Shown here piece by piece: positions 1 to 6,065 of a DNA stretch of 8,880 nucleotides. The notes under the pieces were generated by a model, which worked only from the letters and a program-made list of their open reading frames with translations, had not been told where the DNA came from and searched no databases. Within the stretch, counting starts at the first letter, position 1. Each line of letters starts with the position of its first letter. The stretch is taken from the NCBI GenBank assembly GCA_017472115.1, contig JAFUQW010000032.1, positions 1 through 8,880 on the forward strand, read 5' to 3'. A program made the translations under genes and the position numbers. This DNA comes from Bacteroidales bacterium (GTDB taxonomy: Bacteria > Bacteroidota > Bacteroidia > Bacteroidales > UBA932).

Positions 1-31
1 ATCCTTAATCTTGAAGTTTAGAGACGATCAC

Positions 32-50
32 TTTAGTGTAGTGTACTAAA
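32..50. promoter_or_regulatory. Short inverted repeat in the operon leader, possible operator
   Basis: TTTAGT at 32-37 is the exact reverse complement of ACTAAA at 45-50, with a 7-base spacer. This 6-bp dyad lies about 40 bases before the start codon of the transporter gene, where a regulator of a SusCD-type operon could bind. It is short and AT-rich, so it could easily arise by chance. It is not followed by a T tract, so it does not look like a terminator. Confidence 0.2.
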
Positions 51-62
51 AGTATCAATATT

Positions 63-70
63 TATGTTTA
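63..70 (+). promoter_or_regulatory. Weak candidate Bacteroidota -7 element (TATGTTTA)
   Basis: The Bacteroidota primary sigma factor favours a -7 box TAnnTTTG with a -33 TTTG about 20 bases upstream. TATGTTTA at 63-70 matches five of the six fixed positions, with A replacing the final G. No clear TTTG lies at the right distance; the nearest, TTTAG at 32-36, is too far away. A start downstream of this box would leave a very short leader. The real promoter may lie before the window. Apart from this and the dyad at 32-50, I see nothing definite in bases 1-90. Confidence 0.15.
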
Positions 71-90
71 ACAACTAAAAGAAAACAACT

Positions 91-3000
91 ATGAGAAAAA
101 TGAAACTATTTTTCACAGTGTTGGCGGTCCTGATCGGTTCGGTGGCTTATGCTCAGAACATTACTGTGACCGGAAGTGTAAAAGATTCATCGACAGATGA
201 ATTCGTGCCTTTCGCTTCAATTCAGCTGAAAGGCACTATGACAGGAGCCAGCACAGACGCAGATGGTTTGTTCACGATGACAGTGCCGACAGACGGTGTC
301 TTGGTTTTCTCTTCACTCGGTTACCACACTCTTGAGGTGCCGGTTGACGGGAAAAAGACATTCAATGTGATTCTCGACCCTGACACTCAGGTCCTCAGCG
401 AAACCATCGTCGTTGCGTTCGGTACCTCTACCAAGGAGGCCTTCACAGGTTCTGCCAAGGTACTGAATGAGGAAAAACTTGCACAGTCGCAGGTTTCAAA
501 CGTGACAAACGCCCTTGCAGGTCAGGTTGCCGGTGTGCAGCTCGTTTCTTCAAGCGGTGCGCCAGGTTCGAATGCGAGCATCCGTGTGCGCGGTATTTCT
601 TCAATCAACGCAGGTCTCGAGCCTCTGATCATCGTTGACGGTGCACCGTTCGACGGCGACATGAACAACATCGCTCCAAGCGACATCGAGAGCATGACAG
701 TCCTCAAGGATGCCGCTTCCAATGCACTTTACGGTGCCCGTGGAGCAAACGGTGTCATCATGATCACCACAAAGAGAGGTAAGCAGGGACAGGCAGTCGT
801 ATCATTCGACGCAAAGGTCGGTGTCAACACCAACGCTCTTCAGGAGTATGAGACCATCTCTGATCCTCGCGCATATTACGAGCAGCACTACAAGTCTCTC
901 TACAATTATTACACTGCGGCAGACGGTCTTTCTCTCTCGGCTGACGAGGCTTACATGAGGGCTAACGAAAACCTCTTCAACGCAGCGGCAGGCGGTCTCG
1001 GTTATCAGACATACACAATTCCTGCAGGCCAGTATGCAATCGGCCGCAACGGCAGATTCAACCCTGCCGCAACAGAAGGATATGTGCTTGGTGACCATCT
1101 CATCAAGGCTGACGACTGGGCTGACGAGGTATATCGCAATGGTGTCCGTCAGGAATATACCCTTACAGTATCAGGTGCTCAGGACAAGATGTCATTCTAT
1201 GCTTCAATGAGCTACCTCGACAACCAGGGTATCACCGAAAAGTCTGACCACCAGCGTCTTTCTGCACGTCTCAAGGGTGATTATCAGGCTAAGAAGTGGC
1301 TCAAGATCGGTGCCAACATGTCATACACCAAGTTCGAGTTCAACTCTCTCGGCAACAACGGTAACGACAGTTCTACAGCCAACATCTGGGCTTATACTTC
1401 ACAGATCGCTCCGATCTATCCTCTTTATATAAGGAATGCAGACGGAAGCCAGTACTATGATGTAAACGGCATCGCAGTTCTCGACCACGGTAACGGCAAC
1501 CTCAACAACGGTGGTATCCCGGGCACATCACGTCCGTTCATCACTGACGCCAACCCTGTTCTCGCGAACAAGTACAACACAAACAATTCTGAGGGTAACG
1601 CTCTCTCGGCACAGGGTTATATCGATGTGAATATCATCAAGGGCCTTACATTTACAATCAATGCTTCAGCGACTCTCGATGAGACCCGTTTCAACTATGT
1701 ATATAACCCATACTACGGACAGTTCCGTTCTACAGGCGGTACAGTACAGGTCGGACACAACCGCTCATACGCATGGAACAGCCAGCAGCTCCTCAACTAC
1801 TCAAGGACTTTCGGCGACCACAATGTAGGCGTTCTCCTCGGTCACGAGTACTACAACAACAGATATTACATCGTGAGCGGCAGCAAGAGCCAGATGTTCT
1901 CACAGGAGAACAAAGAGCTCGACGGTGCAGTAGTTGACGGTCAGAGCGCATACTCATACCAGACTCAGTACAACAACGAGGGTTACTTCGCACGTGCCCA
2001 GTACGACTACAAGGAGCGCTACTTCGTGTCAGGTTCATTCCGTAGGGATGCTTCTTCACGTTTCCACACTTCAAACCGTTGGGGTAACTTCTGGAGTGCC
2101 GGTGCAGCATGGATCGTAAGCAAGGAAGACTGGTTCAACGCTTCATGGATGAACGAGCTCAAGGTGAAGGCTTCCATCGGTAGCCAGGGTAACGACTCTA
2201 TCGGTTCATACAGATATACCGACATATTCCAGATCGTTCCTTCAGACGGAAAGATCTCTACCCTCTTCGCTTCAAAGGGTAACCCTGACATCACATGGGA
2301 AACCAACACCAACTTCAACGCAGGTATCGAGTTCGGTTTCCTCAACAACCGCATCACCGGAGGTATCGAGTACTTCAACCGTATGACCACAGACATGCTC
2401 TTCCCTACTCCGGTTGCTCCTTCACAGGGATATTCTTCAGTTTACAAGAATGTCGGTGACATGAACAACTACGGTGTCGAGGGTGACTTCCACTTCAACC
2501 TTGTAAACACAAAGAATGTACAGTGGGACATCAATCTCAATGCATCATATCTCAAGAACAGAGTGGTTTCATTGGCTGACAACGTGAAGGACTCAAAGGC
2601 ATACGACAAGGACGGCAATGAGTACGAAGGATTCACAAGCGGATCATTCTTCGTAGCTGAAGGTTCTTCAATGTACTCATGGTATCTCTATGACTTCGCA
2701 GGCGTTGACCCTGCAACAGGTAAGTCTCTCTGGTGGAAGAACACTCAGGATGAGGAAGGAAATGTCACAGGCCGCGAGACTACAGATGACTATTCTGAGG
2801 CAACCAAGTACATGACAGGCGTCACTACCCTTGCTCCTGTATTCGGTGGATTCGGAACATCACTCAGCGCATACGGCTTCGACTTCTCTATCAACTTCAC
2901 ATACCAGGTGGGTGGAAAGCAGTACGACAGCACTTACGCTACATTCATGTACTCTCCTACATCAAGCCAGACAGGTTACAACTTCCACAAGGACCTCCTC

Positions 3001-3324
3001 AACGCATGGACTCCACAGAACCAGTCGCTCGAAGTACCTCGCTTCCAGTATGCTGATTCATACAGCAACGCAAGTTCTACAAGGTTCCTCACTTCTGCAT
3101 CTTACCTCAACCTGCAGAACATCAATGTAGGCTATACTCTTCCTGCAAAGTTCACTAGGAAGTTCCTTGTAAGTTCTCTCAGACTTTATGTTTCTGCCGA
3201 GAACCTTTGGTACTGGTCTGCAAGAAAGGGATTCGACCCTCGCCAGAGCTTCTCTTCTTCTACAACTGCTTCGAATTATTCTCCTATGAGGACAATCTCA
3301 GGCGGTATCACAGTTAAATTCTAA
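91..3324 (+). CDS. SusC/RagA-family TonB-dependent outer-membrane transporter
   Basis: This is an outer-membrane beta-barrel importer that works with its SusD-like partner as a lidded uptake complex powered by TonB/ExbBD. Seen in the sequence: a Sec signal peptide (residues 1-21, cleavage probably after AYA and before Q22); a carboxypeptidase-regulatory-like beta-sandwich (about 25-97); the SusC link motif LSETIVVAFGT (102-112), which covers the likely TonB box; a plug domain (about 113-232) with SIRVRGISSI at 163-172 and GVIMITTKRGK at 221-231; and a barrel to the C-terminus, including the family signatures SSRF and RWGNFWSAGAAW near 655-675. It ends in an aromatic residue (VKF), as outer-membrane barrels do. 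The length of 1077 aa is normal. There is no N-terminal STN domain, so it is probably not a FecA-type signalling transducer. ATG 91 is chosen because it gives the full signal peptide; ATG 100 is an in-frame alternative three codons later. The leader is A-rich with no Shine-Dalgarno. Substrate cannot be read from sequence; peptide is suggested by the protease gene nearby. Confidence 0.97.
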   Translation: MRKMKLFFTVLAVLIGSVAYAQNITVTGSVKDSSTDEFVPFASIQLKGTMTGASTDADGLFTMTVPTDGVLVFSSLGYHTLEVPVDGKKTFNVILDPDTQVLSETIVVAFGTSTKEAFTGSAKVLNEEKLAQSQVSNVTNALAGQVAGVQLVSSSGAPGSNASIRVRGISSINAGLEPLIIVDGAPFDGDMNNIAPSDIESMTVLKDAASNALYGARGANGVIMITTKRGKQGQAVVSFDAKVGVNTNALQEYETISDPRAYYEQHYKSLYNYYTAADGLSLSADEAYMRANENLFNAAAGGLGYQTYTIPAGQYAIGRNGRFNPAATEGYVLGDHLIKADDWADEVYRNGVRQEYTLTVSGAQDKMSFYASMSYLDNQGITEKSDHQRLSARLKGDYQAKKWLKIGANMSYTKFEFNSLGNNGNDSSTANIWAYTSQIAPIYPLYIRNADGSQYYDVNGIAVLDHGNGNLNNGGIPGTSRPFITDANPVLANKYNTNNSEGNALSAQGYIDVNIIKGLTFTINASATLDETRFNYVYNPYYGQFRSTGGTVQVGHNRSYAWNSQQLLNYSRTFGDHNVGVLLGHEYYNNRYYIVSGSKSQMFSQENKELDGAVVDGQSAYSYQTQYNNEGYFARAQYDYKERYFVSGSFRRDASSRFHTSNRWGNFWSAGAAWIVSKEDWFNASWMNELKVKASIGSQGNDSIGSYRYTDIFQIVPSDGKISTLFASKGNPDITWETNTNFNAGIEFGFLNNRITGGIEYFNRMTTDMLFPTPVAPSQGYSSVYKNVGDMNNYGVEGDFHFNLVNTKNVQWDINLNASYLKNRVVSLADNVKDSKAYDKDGNEYEGFTSGSFFVAEGSSMYSWYLYDFAGVDPATGKSLWWKNTQDEEGNVTGRETTDDYSEATKYMTGVTTLAPVFGGFGTSLSAYGFDFSINFTYQVGGKQYDSTYATFMYSPTSSQTGYNFHKDLLNAWTPQNQSLEVPRFQYADSYSNASSTRFLTSASYLNLQNINVGYTLPAKFTRKFLVSSLRLYVSAENLWYWSARKGFDPRQSFSSSTTASNYSPMRTISGGITVKF

Positions 3325-3326
3325 TC

Positions 3327-3335
3327 AAGGGAGGA
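3327..3335 (+). promoter_or_regulatory. Strong Shine-Dalgarno (AAGGGAGGA) before the susD-like gene
   Basis: AAGGGAGGA contains the core GGAGG, complementary to the CCUCC anti-Shine-Dalgarno of 16S rRNA. It is 7 bases from ATG 3343 and begins 3 bases after the upstream stop codon. The other start sites in this window have A-rich or undistinguished leaders, the usual Bacteroidota pattern, so this one stands out. It supports ATG 3343 as the start and may raise the yield of the binding protein. Confidence 0.6.
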
Positions 3336-3342
3336 TAGAACA

Positions 3343-5049
3343 ATGAAAAATATCATAAAGACTATACTTGTAACGGCTGCATCGGTTTCCCTCCTGTCAG
3401 GATGTATCAAGGAGACATTCCCTCTTGAGGGAGCAGCGACGTCAGAGCAGCTTGCTCAGTCTGCAGCCGGTATGGCGGCATCTGTCGATGGTTTGGTTGC
3501 CCAGATGTATCAGCCATACTACTTCTTCGGCTCGTCTAACCAGCTCGAGTTCGACATATCATACGCAGGCCTTCTCATCACCTATGCCCGCATGACCAAC
3601 GACATAGTGAACAATTCCCCTACCATCGGATATGACTGGTGGACAGGATATGCAGGAGCATACGGTTATGTGATGAACAAGAACAATTCCAGAAACGTCG
3701 TACCTTTCATGACACTCTACAAGATCATCAAGTCGGCGAACGACATCATCGGTCCTCTTGCCTCACTTGATGAACTCAATGCAGACCAGAAGGCATACCT
3801 CGGTATCGCATATACATATAGAGCATTGATGTATCATGACATCTACAACATGTATCTTCCTGCACAGAACAAATATACAGACTGTTCTGCAGTAGAGGGA
3901 CTTACCGGCCCTATAGTTGTGTCAAGCGCAGAGGAAGAGACAGAATACAAGACTGCCCGCGCTCCTAAGGAGGCTATGTCTGCATTCGTCCTCGCCGACC
4001 TCGACAAGGCAGAGGCTCTTCTCGAAGGCTATGTACCTCCTACAGGCAGATACCCTGGAATTCCTGTGGTATATGGTCTGAAGGCAAGAATGTACATGGC
4101 AATGGAGGATTATGCAAACGCCGCTACATACGCACGCAAGGCTATCGACGCTTCAGGCAAGACTCCTCTCACCGAGGCTCAGTGGACAGACCCTGCAACT
4201 GCATTCTGCGACGCATCTGCCAACAACTCATGGATGTGGTACTACAACATTTCCGGAAACAATATGGGTAACCTCTGTAATCCTACCGGATTCCTCGCAG
4301 GTGAGTCTGACTGGGGATACAACTCTCTCACTCAGATGGCTATCCACAAATGGCTTTATGACCGCATGAACAGGTCTGACTTCCGCAAGCAGTCATTCCT
4401 CGATCCGGACAGGGAAGCATATCCTGCAGACTACTACAAGTGGGCTGATAAGACAAACTTCCTCGCTGCATATCCTTTCGAAAGCCTTCCTGACTATATG
4501 TCGTTCAAGATCCGCTGCAAGGGCGGCGACTGGGAAACTTATTCAGTAGGTGGCGCAGTTGACTGGCCTATGATGCGTGTAGAGGAGATGTATCTCATCG
4601 AAGCAGAGGCTGTAGGAATGAGCCAGGGCGAGAACGCCGGTGTCGCTCTTCTCGAGTCATTCATGCAGCAATACCGTGACCCTCAGTACTCATACGCAGC
4701 CGCTTCCGCTACATTCGGACAGGGCTTCGTGAAGAACTTCCAGGAAGAGGTCCTCTATCAGAAGAGAGTCGAGTTCTGGGGTGAGGGCGTAGGCTACTTC
4801 GATGCAAAGCGTATCAGACCAGGCATGAAGACCTGGTATGCAGGTTCGAATGTCATCCATGACACAATGAAGTATGATGTGGAAGAGGTCAGCCCATACT
4901 GGAACTTCGTGATTCCTGTCGATGAGCTTGAGAATAACGACTATATCATCGATGAAAATGAAGTCGTTACCGAGATCGACGGAGTCAAGACAACTCCTAA
5001 CAATCCTGACCCTACCGCTAAGATTGAAAACATCACTACACAGTTCTAA
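3343..5049 (+). CDS. SusD/RagB-family surface substrate-binding lipoprotein
   Basis: This is the extracellular lid and binding partner of the SusC-like transporter encoded just upstream. Seen in the sequence: a lipoprotein signal peptide with lipobox LSGC, the lipidated residue being Cys21; the following residues IKET are charged, loosely like the Bacteroidota surface-export signal. The mature part is an alpha-helical, TPR-like fold: a helix pair near 135-175 (AYTYRALMYHDIYNMY) and a TPR-like segment near 244-270 (GLKARMYMAMEDYANAATYA). The C-terminal SusD/RagB domain has MRVEEMYLIEAEA at about 411-423, the signature KRVEFWGEGVGYFDAKRI at about 474-491, and a closing NNDYII motif, the usual NPxxxQN-like end in altered form. 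The length of 568 aa is typical. The 18-base gap to the transporter gene and the strong ribosome site indicate co-transcription. The substrate is not determined; oligopeptides are the working guess, by analogy with RagB. Confidence 0.95.
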   Translation: MKNIIKTILVTAASVSLLSGCIKETFPLEGAATSEQLAQSAAGMAASVDGLVAQMYQPYYFFGSSNQLEFDISYAGLLITYARMTNDIVNNSPTIGYDWWTGYAGAYGYVMNKNNSRNVVPFMTLYKIIKSANDIIGPLASLDELNADQKAYLGIAYTYRALMYHDIYNMYLPAQNKYTDCSAVEGLTGPIVVSSAEEETEYKTARAPKEAMSAFVLADLDKAEALLEGYVPPTGRYPGIPVVYGLKARMYMAMEDYANAATYARKAIDASGKTPLTEAQWTDPATAFCDASANNSWMWYYNISGNNMGNLCNPTGFLAGESDWGYNSLTQMAIHKWLYDRMNRSDFRKQSFLDPDREAYPADYYKWADKTNFLAAYPFESLPDYMSFKIRCKGGDWETYSVGGAVDWPMMRVEEMYLIEAEAVGMSQGENAGVALLESFMQQYRDPQYSYAAASATFGQGFVKNFQEEVLYQKRVEFWGEGVGYFDAKRIRPGMKTWYAGSNVIHDTMKYDVEEVSPYWNFVIPVDELENNDYIIDENEVVTEIDGVKTTPNNPDPTAKIENITTQF

Positions 5050-5066
5050 TTTAAAAAGAAAGCAAC

Positions 5067-5987
5067 ATGAAAACCAATAATATATTCAAGGTAGTCATCT
5101 GCTCGTTCTTAGGTCTTGCAGCAGCGTCATGTGCAGAGAAGATGGAATACACTCCTGCACCATTGGAGGATGCGACAAAGACTTATGTAAGAGCAGACGA
5201 GACCGCTCCACGCAATCTTGACATCGACGGTACAGACATTCTTGTTCCTTTCGTAAGAAACACCAAGACAGGAGCGCTGGATGTAAACGTGGCTCTTTCC
5301 GACACATCCGGAATCTTTACTCTCAAGACTCCTACCATCTCATTTGCAGAAGGAGATTCCACTGCATTTGCTGCGGTTTCTTACTCTTACGATGCACTTG
5401 TACCGGATATCGTATATAGTCTCTCGGTAGCTATCACTTCTGAAGGCGTAACTTCAGAGTATGCTGCTGCGGCATTCCCATTGGCATGCAAGAAGGCATG
5501 GCAGGATCTCGGAATGGCTCAGTGGTATGATGCATGGTGGATCGGAGGTCCTTTCGAGAAGCGACTTCTCAAGTCTCCTACCGGCATCGAACTTTACAGA
5601 CTTGTCAATCCTTGGGATCAGCAGTCTGTCGTCGCTGCTGAACTTGAGTTCGTTGAGGAAATGCCATATCTTGAGTTCTTCATTACAGATAAAGGTGAAA
5701 TCATCTATGCACCTGTATTCAAAGATGATGGAACAGTCGTTCCGACTACCGTCCTCGACCTTGGATTCAAGATGTCAGGAATGACCCTCCACATGCTCCA
5801 TCCATTAGGACAGGGAGATACTGCAAGTGCTGCACAGAATGCAATGGTAATGGACAAGGTAGCCCAGTTCTGCTGGTATCCTATCCTCAATTATACAGGA
5901 TCGTCATTCTCATGGTGGGGCAGAACATCATACGCCTACATTTCATTCCCTGGCGGCCCTGACCTCGCAGAACTACTTGAATTATAA
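5067..5987 (+). CDS. SusE/F-position surface lipoprotein, unknown ligand
   Basis: This is probably an accessory surface-binding lipoprotein of the SusCD-like system. Seen in the sequence: a lipoprotein signal peptide with lipobox AASC and lipidated Cys22. The N-terminal half (about 35-138) alternates short hydrophobic strands with turns. The segment ISFAEGDSTAFAAVSYSY (91-108), followed by a Y-x-L-x-V strand, resembles the Calx-beta-like sandwich common in Bacteroidota cell-surface proteins. The second half starts with WQDLGMAQWYDAWW (145-158) and carries GIELYRLVNPW (173-183), close to a GxYRxxNPY pattern I recall from uncharacterised Bacteroidales lipoproteins. It is rich in Trp and Tyr, including SFSWWGRTSY (280-289), which could form an aromatic binding surface. 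No catalytic motif is visible. The 17-base gap with an A-rich leader (AAAAAGAAAG) fits co-transcription with the two upstream genes, and the stem-loop after its stop ends the unit. I do not recognise a named family with confidence; the role is inferred from position. Confidence 0.85.
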   Translation: MKTNNIFKVVICSFLGLAAASCAEKMEYTPAPLEDATKTYVRADETAPRNLDIDGTDILVPFVRNTKTGALDVNVALSDTSGIFTLKTPTISFAEGDSTAFAAVSYSYDALVPDIVYSLSVAITSEGVTSEYAAAAFPLACKKAWQDLGMAQWYDAWWIGGPFEKRLLKSPTGIELYRLVNPWDQQSVVAAELEFVEEMPYLEFFITDKGEIIYAPVFKDDGTVVPTTVLDLGFKMSGMTLHMLHPLGQGDTASAAQNAMVMDKVAQFCWYPILNYTGSSFSWWGRTSYAYISFPGGPDLAELLEL

Positions 5988-6008
5988 TATTTTGAACTAA
6001 TATTTACC

Positions 6009-6054
6009 GAGGCTGACCAGAGGGCCGAACAAAACCTCATGGTCAGCCTCTTTT
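6009..6054 (+). terminator. Stem-loop with T tract: intrinsic terminator or attenuator
   Basis: GAGGCTGACCA at 6009-6019 is the perfect reverse complement of TGGTCAGCCTC at 6040-6050, an 11-bp GC-rich stem followed directly by TTTT (6051-6054) and then AT-rich bases. Inside the loop GAGG (6020-6023) can pair with CCTC (6035-6038) across a single bulged A, extending the stem and leaving an 11-base loop. It begins 21 bases after the stop of the 306-aa lipoprotein gene, where an operon terminator is expected. Its right arm ends only 15 bases before the protease start codon, so it also occupies the protease leader. The T tract is short (four), so read-through is plausible. No good promoter consensus is visible in 5988-6008; TATTTTG at 5988-5994 resembles a -7 box but has a one-base spacer. 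Confidence 0.8.
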
Positions 6055-6065
6055 AAATTATTCGA

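Noticed and set aside
64..78. Tiny upstream ORF (ATG TTT AAC AAC TAA) before the transporter start
   Set aside because: Four codons with no ribosome site. Such short frames are expected by chance in AT-rich leaders, and nothing suggests a leader peptide with regulatory codons.
2019..2396. Minus-strand open frame (125 codons) within the transporter barrel
   Set aside because: It overlaps conserved SusC barrel signatures on the + strand and has no domain or start-site signal.
5988..6000. Possible Bacteroidota promoter (TATTTTG) for the protease
   Set aside because: The spacer between TA and TTTG is one base rather than two, and no TTTG lies about 20 bases upstream. Too weak to annotate as a site.
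6039..6056. In-frame upstream ATG in the hairpin as a start for the protease
   Set aside because: The frame reads ATG GTC AGC CTC TTT TAA and stops before ATG 6066, so it cannot extend the protease.
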